From positions 1-10,834 of the forward strand of contig JAEWLI010000186.1 in assembly GCA_023393375.1 (NCBI GenBank): 10,834 nt of DNA. Direction: 5' to 3'. Position numbers and translations under genes: made by a program. Positions 1-6,411 of the stretch are shown piece after piece. This DNA is from Bacteroidota bacterium (GTDB lineage: Bacteria > Bacteroidota > Bacteroidia > Cytophagales > Cyclobacteriaceae). Position 1 is the stretch's first letter. Each line of letters begins with the position of its first letter. The notes beneath the pieces were generated by a model. It was not told the origin of the DNA. It saw only the letters and a program-made list of their open reading frames with translations, and made no database searches.

Positions 1-40
1 TTGTCAAGATAAACGTAATTTATTATTAGGGCAAATATTT

Positions 41-48
41 TATTTTTG
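41..48 (+). promoter_or_regulatory. Possible serS promoter, -7 element
   Basis: TATTTTTG at 41-48 matches the Bacteroidota -7 consensus TAnnTTTG. The matching -33 TTG is imperfect: at the expected 19-base spacing there is TTT (19-21). If real, transcription would start near position 54 and leave a leader of about 50 bases before serS. The region is very AT-rich, so a chance match is possible. Confidence 0.35.
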
Positions 49-105
49 TACCATTGCAGGTTTTAAATCAGGTAAACACATTTTAAATTTTTAAACACAA
101 AACAG

Positions 106-1383
106 ATGTTACTAGTTTCTCAAATCATTGAAAATAAAGATAAAGTTATACAAGGACTCAAGAAGAAACGGTTTAAAAATGTTGAGGAAACCTTGGACAG
201 CGTCATTTTACTTGACAAAAAACGTAGAGAAACTCAGGTAAGACTTGATGATATACTCGCCGAAACAAATTCAAAGTCAAAAGAAATTGGTATTTTGATG
301 AAGAATGGCAAAAAGGAAGAGGCAGATAAAATCAAGGATGAAACATCTTCATTGAAACAACAAGGAAAAAGTTTGGGGCAAGATCTTGAACGATACGAAA
401 AAGAATTGAATGAATTATTGCTTACCATTCCGAATATTGCGCATGAATCAGTTCCTGAAGGTGTTTTGCCAGAAGATAACCTGGTTGTGTACGAATCAGG
501 GGTCATTCCCCAATTAGCTGATGAAGCAATGCCGCATTGGGAACTTATTGAAAAGTATGATATTATAGATTTTGAATTGGGTAATAAAATTACTGGTGCC
601 GGATTTCCGGTATATAAAGGCAAAGGAGCCCGTTTGCAACGGGCACTTATCAACTTTTTTTTGGATGAAGCACTAAAGGCTGGCTATATTGAGATACAAC
701 CCCCAATCGTAGTAAATGAAGATTCCGGGTATGGTACTGGCCAATTGCCAGACAAAGAGGGACAAATGTATCCCATTTCAAATACCAATCTGTACCTAAT
801 TCCGACAGCTGAAGTGCCAATTACCAATCTTTACAGGAACGTAATTCTTAGTGACGATGATCTACCAGTGAAAAATGTGGGTTATACCCCTTGTTTTAGA
901 AGCGAAGCAGGTTCATGGGGAGCTCATGTGAGGGGGCTAAACCGCTTACATCAGTTTGATAAAGTGGAAATCGTACAGGTTCAGAAAGCAGAAAACTCCT
1001 ATTCCGTTCTGGAAGAAATGGTTGCTCATGTTCGGGGATTATTAGAAAAACTGGAACTCCCGTTCAGAATCTTAAAACTGTGCGGTGGGGATATGGGTTT
1101 TACATCTTCCCTTACATATGATTTGGAGGTGTATTCGGCAGCACAAAAAAAATGGTTGGAAGTGAGTTCGGTCAGTAATTTTGAAGCTTATCAATCAAAC
1201 AGACTGAAGCTTAGGCACAAAAAGGATCAAAAAAGCAAGCCTGAGCTGCTGCACACCTTGAATGGCAGTGCGTTGGCTTTACCAAGAATAGTAGCCGCTT
1301 TATTAGAGAACAATCAAAATAGCGAAGGCATTAAAATTCCTAAAGTGTTAACTGCATATACAGGATTTGATCTTATCAATTAA
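106..1383 (+). CDS. serS: Seryl-tRNA synthetase
   Basis: Class II aminoacyl-tRNA synthetase that charges tRNA-Ser (and tRNA-Sec where present) with serine in the cytoplasm. The 425-residue length is normal for the family. The N-terminal part (about 1-105) is rich in Lys and Glu and fits the long antiparallel coiled coil that grips the tRNA variable arm. The catalytic core follows: the TAEVP serine/ATP-site motif at 234-238, motif 2 beginning FRSEAGS at 264-270 and ending HQFDKVE at 282-288, and motif 3 with NGSALALPR at 386-394. The ATG at 106 is chosen because MLLVSQIIENKD is a typical family N-terminus. No Shine-Dalgarno sequence is evident, which is usual in this phylum. It appears to be a monocistronic housekeeping gene. 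The next gene starts about 210 bases downstream and is regulatory, so no functional link is implied. No anomalies seen. Confidence 0.97.
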   Translation: MLLVSQIIENKDKVIQGLKKKRFKNVEETLDSVILLDKKRRETQVRLDDILAETNSKSKEIGILMKNGKKEEADKIKDETSSLKQQGKSLGQDLERYEKELNELLLTIPNIAHESVPEGVLPEDNLVVYESGVIPQLADEAMPHWELIEKYDIIDFELGNKITGAGFPVYKGKGARLQRALINFFLDEALKAGYIEIQPPIVVNEDSGYGTGQLPDKEGQMYPISNTNLYLIPTAEVPITNLYRNVILSDDDLPVKNVGYTPCFRSEAGSWGAHVRGLNRLHQFDKVEIVQVQKAENSYSVLEEMVAHVRGLLEKLELPFRILKLCGGDMGFTSSLTYDLEVYSAAQKKWLEVSSVSNFEAYQSNRLKLRHKKDQKSKPELLHTLNGSALALPRIVAALLENNQNSEGIKIPKVLTAYTGFDLIN

Positions 1384-1425
1384 GCAACCAGGATAATTGT
1401 TACTGATCTTTATGACTTATTGTCT

Positions 1426-1439
1426 GTATTTCGAAATAC
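1426..1439. repeat. 14-bp perfect palindrome, possible operator
   Basis: GTATTTCGAAATAC reads the same on both strands. It lies between serS and the MerR-type regulator. No T-run follows it, so it is unlikely to be an intrinsic terminator. A dyad of this length upstream of a regulator gene could be an operator site, but no protein can be assigned from sequence alone. Confidence 0.35.
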
Positions 1440-1483
1440 GGATGATATTCGCATTATTTGCAGAAGCGATAAATTCTAAACAA

Positions 1484-1495
1484 TAGGAATTCCTA
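1484..1495. repeat. 12-bp perfect palindrome, possible operator
   Basis: TAGGAATTCCTA is a perfect dyad about 100 bases upstream of the chosen start of the MerR-type regulator. It differs in sequence from the GTATTTCGAAATAC dyad about 50 bases to the left. It might serve autoregulation of the regulator gene. The support is only its symmetry and position. Confidence 0.25.
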
Positions 1496-1595
1496 GTTGT
1501 TATGTAACTTCTTTGAGGTTCAGCGATATCTGAAACAGAAAATAAATTCAACAAAGTTCAAAATAAGCTATAAACAAGGTACCGGAAATCATAAA

Positions 1596-2483
1596 ATGTG
1601 TGTCTATTCAATAAAAGACCTGGAACAGTTATCTGGCATTAAAGCCCATACGCTTCGCATTTGGGAACAACGGTTTAATATTATATCACCCAATAGGACT
1701 GATACTAATATTAGATTGTATAGCGATGATGACCTGAAACTGGTTTTAAACATATCTTTATTGAAAGATAATGGCTACAAAATCAGCAAGATTGTAAAAA
1801 TGTCGGAAGAGGAAATGAGAACAGAGGCCATAAAACTGACCGAAAAGAAGCTCACCTATCCCGAACAGATTCAAGCCCTTACCCTAGCCATGATAGAAAT
1901 GGACGAACAACGATTTGAAAAAATCATGGCTTCCAATATACTTCAACTGGGATTTGAGAAGACAATGATCAATGTAGTCTTTCCATTTTTTCAACGTATC
2001 GGTATTCTTTGGCAAACCGGTTCGATCTCCCCTGCCCATGAACACTTTGTATCACATTTGGTCCGACAAAAATTAATGGTTGCCATTGACGGACAATACC
2101 ATATGATAACTGATCACTCAAAAAAATTCTTGCTCTTCCTTCCCGAAGAAGAAACCCATGAACTGACCCTTCTTTTTTCAAGCTATATTATTAAAGTACG
2201 AAAACACCATCCGATTTATCTGGGGCCTGATTCCCCTTTGGAGGCAATTAAAAGCATATATGATGTACATAAACCAGATTATTTGCTTTCCATCGCTACT
2301 TCTGCACCAGGGTTGAGCCAAATTCAGAATTATGTTAACAAATTAAGCGAATTAACCCCTGATGCAACTGTTTTATTATCAGGTTTCCAAATAGTTGGCC
2401 AAGAATTGAAACGTCCTTCAAATGTCATATTTATGAATCATTTTGAAGATCTTATTTCTTTTGTTGAAGATATTAATAATTAA
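1596..2483 (+). CDS. MerR-family regulator with cobalamin-binding-like domain (CarH/LitR type)
   Basis: Probable DNA-binding repressor of the adjacent carotenoid genes, acting in the cytoplasm. The 295-residue protein opens with a MerR winged helix-turn-helix (about 3-70: YSIKDLEQLSGIKAHTLRIWEQR at 4-26 in outline, with the conserved RIWEQRF). A helical bundle (about 88-165) holds W139 then E149-H150, an exact Wx9EH motif, which in CarH proteins caps the upper face of adenosylcobalamin. A Rossmann-like B12-binding half follows, with E186-T-H188 supplying the likely lower-ligand histidine. Departures from CarH: Thr191 where the ExHxxG motif has Gly, Ser-Gly (262-263) in place of the later Gly-Gly, and Gln140 where Thermus CarH has His132. 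ATG 1596 is chosen because the MerR fold begins right after it. A TTG at 1497 would add 33 residues without resemblance to the family. The position next to a crt operon supports a light- or B12-responsive role, but cofactor binding is inferred. Confidence 0.88.
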   Translation: MCVYSIKDLEQLSGIKAHTLRIWEQRFNIISPNRTDTNIRLYSDDDLKLVLNISLLKDNGYKISKIVKMSEEEMRTEAIKLTEKKLTYPEQIQALTLAMIEMDEQRFEKIMASNILQLGFEKTMINVVFPFFQRIGILWQTGSISPAHEHFVSHLVRQKLMVAIDGQYHMITDHSKKFLLFLPEEETHELTLLFSSYIIKVRKHHPIYLGPDSPLEAIKSIYDVHKPDYLLSIATSAPGLSQIQNYVNKLSELTPDATVLLSGFQIVGQELKRPSNVIFMNHFEDLISFVEDINN

Positions 2484-2666
2484 CCTTCAACTTTCCAACA
2501 AAAAAAATATATGATATACGCTGTTTGTGAAGGATTAACATGATATCGTTCCATTTTTCTTTTAATATTTATTAAATATATGCAACCGCAAGGCCATAAT
2601 TCCGTATGTAATATTGTTCAGGATTAATAATAATTCTTTTTTAAGCTAAATTAACACGGTTGTGTA

Positions 2667-2807
2667 TTTTTTAAACTTTATTCTACACCCCCAAGGTTGA
2701 AAAATATATAATTGGATGATTGGCAATTTTACTTTGTTTAACTTATTATTATTTATTTTAAACATAATCTTGCATGATAAGGTTTTTTGATTATCTTTGT
2801 TTAAACA
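2667..2807. promoter_or_regulatory. Array of TTTAAAC-like elements, candidate operators
   Basis: Four related cores lie upstream of and across the promoter: TTAAAC at 2671-2676, GTTTAA at 2736-2741 (opposite orientation), TTAAAC at 2758-2763, and a perfect 10-bp palindrome TGTTTAAACA at 2798-2807 that covers the end of the -7 element and the expected transcription start. Centre-to-centre distances are 65, 22 and 42 bases, all near whole helical turns. A MerR-type repressor binding here would block RNA polymerase. The cores are AT-rich and a similar TTAAACA also occurs at 91-97 before serS, so specificity is unproven. Confidence 0.3.
2770..2799 (+). promoter_or_regulatory. Promoter of the sigma factor-carotenoid operon
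   Basis: TTG at 2770-2772, a 19-base spacer and TATCTTTG at 2792-2799 match the Bacteroidota consensus TTG-N(17-23)-TAnnTTTG exactly. The start of transcription would fall near 2804-2806, giving a leader of about 32 bases before the ATG at 2838. The palindrome TGTTTAAACA (2798-2807) overlaps the -7 end and start site, a natural place for a repressor. This is the only strong promoter found ahead of the six-gene run. Confidence 0.7.
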
Positions 2808-2837
2808 TTTTTTAGAAACCTTAAAACTCTCAAAAAT

Positions 2838-3350
2838 ATGACAGCATTGGAATTTGGTTATTCAATTAACAAAATGTCAACCGCCTTAAAACCATTTGCA
2901 CTCAGATTGACCAAGGATGTGGAAGAGGCGAATGACTTGTTACAGGAAACGGTTTTAAAAGCATATACCAACCGTGAAAAGTTTACTGATGGTACTAATT
3001 TGAAAGCTTGGTTATATACCATCATGAAAAATACCTTTATTACCAATTACCAGAGGATGATCAGAAGAAACACATTTATTGATACAACAGAAAATCTCCA
3101 TTACATCAATTCCTCTGATAATATTGCTGAAAACCTGGCATTTTCCAGTTTTGCCATGAAAGACATTAATAAAGCGGTATATAAATTAGAAGACACCTAT
3201 AAAACTCCTTTTTTAATGCATTTTAGGGGATTTAAATACCATGAGATAGCAGAAAAACTTGACATACCTATTGGCACAGTAAAAAACAGAATACATATAG
3301 CCCGTAAAGAACTTAAAGATAGATTGAAAAATTATTCTTCATTTAAATGA
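2838..3350 (+). CDS. ECF-type RNA polymerase sigma factor
   Basis: Alternative sigma-70-family factor that directs RNA polymerase to a specific promoter set. At 170 residues it has the two-domain ECF layout. Region 2 spans about 10-75, with DLLQETVLKAY (33-43) for core binding and the NLKAWLYTIMKNTFITNYQR stretch (54-73) for -10 recognition. A linker of about 35 residues follows. Region 4 spans about 111-165, with the helix-turn-helix YHEIAEKLDIPIGTVKNR (134-151) for -35 recognition. It is the first gene of the crt operon, 18 bases ahead of crtI, under a promoter that looks like a primary-sigma promoter. No anti-sigma gene lies beside it, unlike many ECF factors, so its activity may be set by transcription, plausibly through the upstream MerR/B12 protein. 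Its targets cannot be read from this window. The crt genes themselves or a wider photo-oxidative stress set are both possible. Confidence 0.92.
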   Translation: MTALEFGYSINKMSTALKPFALRLTKDVEEANDLLQETVLKAYTNREKFTDGTNLKAWLYTIMKNTFITNYQRMIRRNTFIDTTENLHYINSSDNIAENLAFSSFAMKDINKAVYKLEDTYKTPFLMHFRGFKYHEIAEKLDIPIGTVKNRIHIARKELKDRLKNYSSFK

Positions 3351-3368
3351 TCTCATGATCTAATCTGA

Positions 3369-4853
3369 TTGAGAAGCAAAAAAAATGTTGTAATAGTTGT
3401 TGGGGCGGGATTTGCAGGCATATCGGCTGCTGCTAATCTTGCACAAAAGGGTTTTAAAGTTACCCTAATAGAAAAACACACCATTCCAGGAGGACGAGCC
3501 AGAAAGTTCCTCGCAGAGGGATTTACTTTCGACATGGGTCCAAGTTGGTACTGGATGCCTGATATTTTCGATGAGTGGTTTATTCATCTAGGCAAATCTT
3601 CCAGTGATTATTACGAATTGATAAGACTCGACCCCTCCTATAGAGTATTCTTCGATGTAAATGACCATCTGGACATACCTGCTAACATATCAGCATTGGG
3701 AAATCTATTTGAATCTATTGAACCGGGAGCTGCTGCAAACCTTCAAAAATTTATCAAGGAAGCTTCTTTCAAATACAGGTTAGGGATGAAAAAATTGGTC
3801 AATCAACCTGGTTTGTCAATAACTGAGTTTCTCAATCCTACCCTGTTATTTAACTTGTTACGAATGGATGTTTTCACACCTTTCGACAAACATATCAGAA
3901 AATATTTTAATCACCCAAAACTTCATAGGTTACTGGAATTTCCCATTCTGTTTCTGGGTGCTACCCCCCAAAAAACCCCTGCATTGTACAGTTTTATGAA
4001 TTATGCAGATATAAATTTAGGCACTTGGTATCCAAAAGGTGGGTTTCATGAGGTGATAGCTGGCATGGTCTCATTGGCTACAGAAAAGGGGGTTCAATTT
4101 AATTTTGGTGAAGAAGCTAAAAAATTGGTAGTTGCGGACAATAATGCCACGCATCTGATTACCGACAAAAATACATATACAGCGGACGTTGTAGTATCGG
4201 GTACCGATTACCATCATTTTGAAAATGAACTGATACCTGAACATTTGAGAAACTATGATGATGCATATTGGGAGTCGAGGGTAATGGCACCCTCAGCCTT
4301 AATTTTTTTCCTCGGTATAAAAGGGAAAATCAATAAACTTCTCCATCACAATCTCTTCTTTCATGAAGACTTCACTTTACATGCACAAGAGATCTATGAT
4401 AATCCTAAATGGCCAACTAAGCCGCTGTTTTATGTTTGTGTGCCCTCCAAAACAGATCCGACAGTGGCTCCAGAGAATTGCGAAAATCTATTTGTCCTAA
4501 TGCCTGTGGCACCAGGAATAGAAGATGACCTTTCTAGACGGGAGCATTACTTTGAGCTTATTATGAACAAGCTTGAAACATTTACCGGTGAAGAAATAAA
4601 AAACAGGGTGATTTATAAAAATAGTTATGCCCATCGTAATTTCCAAGAAGATTATCATGCATATAAAGGCAACGCTTATGGGTTAGCTAATACGTTGAAT
4701 CAGACGGCAATAAAAAAACCTTCCATCAGAAGCAAGAAAGTGAAGAACCTTTTTTTTACTGGACAGTTGACTGTACCCGGCCCAGGTGTTCCACCTTCTT
4801 TAATTTCCGGACGTTTGGTAGCTGAACAAGTAGAAAAAAACATGCGCTCATAA
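3369..4853 (+). CDS. crtI: Phytoene desaturase, TTG start
   Basis: FAD-dependent carotenoid desaturase that converts colourless phytoene to lycopene by successive desaturation steps, probably at the membrane surface. The 494-residue length is normal for CrtI. The N-terminal dinucleotide fold shows G12-x-G14-x-x-G17 and E35 at the end of the second strand, followed by GGRA at 41-44 and FDMGPSW at 54-60. The C-terminal CrtI signature is FFTGQLTVPGPGVPPS at 462-477, continuing LISGRLVAEQ. The TTG at 3369 is the only workable start: an in-frame TGA sits at 3366-3368, and the nucleotide-binding fold starts six codons later, with no ATG, GTG or TTG between. It lies 18 bases after the sigma-factor stop and 14 bases before crtB. 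The crtB neighbour and the PGPGVPPS signature favour CrtI over CrtN or CrtD paralogues. How many desaturations it performs cannot be read from sequence. Confidence 0.94.
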   Translation: MRSKKNVVIVVGAGFAGISAAANLAQKGFKVTLIEKHTIPGGRARKFLAEGFTFDMGPSWYWMPDIFDEWFIHLGKSSSDYYELIRLDPSYRVFFDVNDHLDIPANISALGNLFESIEPGAAANLQKFIKEASFKYRLGMKKLVNQPGLSITEFLNPTLLFNLLRMDVFTPFDKHIRKYFNHPKLHRLLEFPILFLGATPQKTPALYSFMNYADINLGTWYPKGGFHEVIAGMVSLATEKGVQFNFGEEAKKLVVADNNATHLITDKNTYTADVVVSGTDYHHFENELIPEHLRNYDDAYWESRVMAPSALIFFLGIKGKINKLLHHNLFFHEDFTLHAQEIYDNPKWPTKPLFYVCVPSKTDPTVAPENCENLFVLMPVAPGIEDDLSRREHYFELIMNKLETFTGEEIKNRVIYKNSYAHRNFQEDYHAYKGNAYGLANTLNQTAIKKPSIRSKKVKNLFFTGQLTVPGPGVPPSLISGRLVAEQVEKNMRS

Positions 4854-4867
4854 ATCACTTAAGATCC

Positions 4868-5704
4868 ATGGACAAATTATTTGAAAAAACCACATTTGAG
4901 TGCAGCCGGATTATCACCAAAAGGTACAGTACATCATTTTCAATGGGTATTCGTGTATTACACCCCCGATTTCACAATCCCATTTATGCTATTTATGGCT
5001 TTGTACGCTATGCCGATGAGATTGTGGACACCTTTCGGGGAAATAATAAAGAAGAATTACTCCTTAAGTTTAAAACAGACACATACGAAGCCATTAATGG
5101 TAAAATCAGCTTAAACCCAGTATTGCACTCATTTCAACATGTAGTAAATCAATACAACATTCCATTGCCCTTAATAGCTTCATTTTTCGAAAGTATGGGT
5201 ATGGACTTGCAAATCAACAGGTATGATAATCAATTATATGAAAAATATATTTACGGGTCGGCAGAAGTAGTTGGATTAATGTGTCTGAATGTGTTTTGTG
5301 AGAATAACAAGACACAATATAATAACCTTACCCACGCTGCAAGAAAATTAGGTGCAGCTTTTCAAAAAGTAAATTTTATCAGGGATATAGGTGCAGACTA
5401 CAAAGAACGAGGAAGAGTATATTTCCCTCATTTAAAAATCACCCACCTCTCAGAAGAAGCCAAGTTACAAATTGTTAATGATATTGAGCAGGATTTTAAA
5501 GAGGCCAAACGAGGCATCTTAAACCTTCCTGCTGGCTGCAGGGCTGGTGTTTATTTGGCTTATGCTTATTATGTATTATTGTTCAAAAAGATCAAACGCA
5601 GTTCGATCCAAAACATATTAACTGGTAGAATACGTATTGCAGATCCCATAAAAATATTTCTGATGTTGCAAGTTTATCTAAAGTATAAGTTAAACCTGCT
5701 TTAA
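4868..5704 (+). CDS. crtB: Phytoene synthase
   Basis: Head-to-head prenyl transferase that condenses two geranylgeranyl diphosphate molecules to phytoene, the first committed step of C40 carotenoid synthesis. The 278-residue protein belongs to the squalene/phytoene synthase family. It shows the substrate-binding YSTSFSMG at 20-27, the first Asp-rich Mg-binding motif D50-EIV-D54, GSAEVVGLMC at 130-139, and the second Asp-rich motif D173-IGA-D177 followed by KERGRVYFP (179-187). All key acidic residues are present. The ATG at 4868 puts the family N-terminus in place. The gene follows crtI by 14 bases and precedes the cyclase by 2 bases, indicating co-transcription and probably translational coupling. 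Its GGPP supplier (crtE/ispA type) is not in the window. Squalene or dehydrosqualene synthase is less likely given the CrtI and cyclase partners. Confidence 0.95.
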   Translation: MDKLFEKTTFECSRIITKRYSTSFSMGIRVLHPRFHNPIYAIYGFVRYADEIVDTFRGNNKEELLLKFKTDTYEAINGKISLNPVLHSFQHVVNQYNIPLPLIASFFESMGMDLQINRYDNQLYEKYIYGSAEVVGLMCLNVFCENNKTQYNNLTHAARKLGAAFQKVNFIRDIGADYKERGRVYFPHLKITHLSEEAKLQIVNDIEQDFKEAKRGILNLPAGCRAGVYLAYAYYVLLFKKIKRSSIQNILTGRIRIADPIKIFLMLQVYLKYKLNLL

Positions 5705-5706
5705 TC

Positions 5707-6399
5707 ATGCTCACCTATTTATTGACCAATATTTTCACCATTTTAGTACCATTTTCCTATTCATTTGAAAGAAAAATTGCCTATTATAGGTCATGGAAAT
5801 ATCTGTTTCCTGCAATTTTCATCACTGGCACATTTTTTATCATCTGGGATATCATATTTACTGACATTGGGATCTGGTCATTTAATCCCTCCTATCTGAC
5901 AGGTATATATTTATTTAATCTCCCAATCGAAGAATGGCTGTTTTTTCTAACAGTTCCATATTCCTGTGTCTTCATTTATGAAGCTATGAATTATTATATT
6001 AAAAAAGATTATCTGCAACCTTATGCCCAACACATTACTTATATTTTAGCTTTTTTATTGCTGATACTGGCTGTACTGAATCATGATAAGCTGTATACAT
6101 TTATCAATTTTACATTCAGTGCCTTGTTTCTATTGGCACATATTTTTATATTTAAAACCAAGCACCTTGGACGATTTTATCTTGCTTACTTGGTCCACTT
6201 AATCCCCTTTTTTTTAGTAAACGGCTTATTAACTTCTTTACCAGTAGTATTATATAATCCTACAGAAAATCTGGGTGTGAGAATTGGAAGTATTCCTGTA
6301 GAAGATTCCATTTATTCGATGTTATTATTATTAATGAATATCTCTATTTATGAGTATTTGAAAACAAGAAAAACAAAAACAATGCGTGATAACAAATAG
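5707..6399 (+). CDS. crtYcd: Lycopene beta-cyclase, fused CrtYc-CrtYd type, membrane protein
   Basis: Predicted to cyclise both ends of lycopene to give beta-carotene. The 230-residue hydrophobic protein has about six or seven membrane segments (roughly 33-53, 76-92, 109-125, 133-149, 157-175 and 202-218, plus a weaker one near the N-terminus). It carries two related cyclase repeats. The first has NLPIEEW at 71-77, embedded after W-D and G-x-W patterns near 47-57. The second has SIPVEDSIYS at 195-204. The paired PxE-E/D motifs are the mark of heterodimeric CrtYc/CrtYd cyclases of actinobacteria and of the cyclase half of fungal CarRA proteins; here both halves sit in one chain. No cleaved signal peptide is apparent. 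Position between crtB and crtZ supports the role: CrtZ needs a cyclic substrate and no other cyclase is present. Whether one or both rings are closed is inferred. Confidence 0.85.
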   Translation: MLTYLLTNIFTILVPFSYSFERKIAYYRSWKYLFPAIFITGTFFIIWDIIFTDIGIWSFNPSYLTGIYLFNLPIEEWLFFLTVPYSCVFIYEAMNYYIKKDYLQPYAQHITYILAFLLLILAVLNHDKLYTFINFTFSALFLLAHIFIFKTKHLGRFYLAYLVHLIPFFLVNGLLTSLPVVLYNPTENLGVRIGSIPVEDSIYSMLLLLMNISIYEYLKTRKTKTMRDNK

Positions 6400-6411
6400 T
6401 TGAGCGGGTAC

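Larger units (their letters stand above)
2484..2837. other. 354-base AT-rich intergenic regulatory region
   Basis: No gene is seen here. The stretch separates the MerR-type regulator from the sigma-factor/crt operon. It holds an AT-only dyad at 2561-2576 (TTTAATA-TT-TATTAAA), several TTTAAAC-like elements between 2667 and 2807, and the likely operon promoter at 2770-2799. No convincing terminator for the regulator is visible: the CCTTCA/TGAAGG pair at 2484-2489 and 2528-2533 is short with a 38-base loop and no T-run. The length is large compared with gaps inside the operon (2-18 bases), which fits a control region. Confidence 0.7.

Noticed and set aside
234..653. 139-codon minus-strand open frame inside serS
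   Set aside because: It lies wholly within a well-supported essential gene, shows no recognisable motif, and looks like a shadow of serS codon use.
1497..1595. TTG-started 33-residue N-terminal extension of the MerR-type regulator
   Set aside because: The MerR helix-turn-helix begins immediately after the ATG at 1596, as is usual for the family, and the extension resembles no domain. It also overlaps nothing that would require it.
2484..2533. CCTTCA/TGAAGG hairpin as terminator of the MerR-type gene
   Set aside because: The stem is only 6 bp with a 38-base loop and no T-run follows.
2561..2576. TTTAATA-TT-TATTAAA dyad as an operator
   Set aside because: It is made only of A and T in a very AT-rich gap, so chance symmetry is likely. 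It is noted in the intergenic entry but not called as a site.
6400..6411. TTG start of ispH directly after the cyclase stop
   Set aside because: It adds only MSGY before the family-typical MLNLKINIDP. The ATG at 6412 is simpler, though the TTG cannot be fully excluded.
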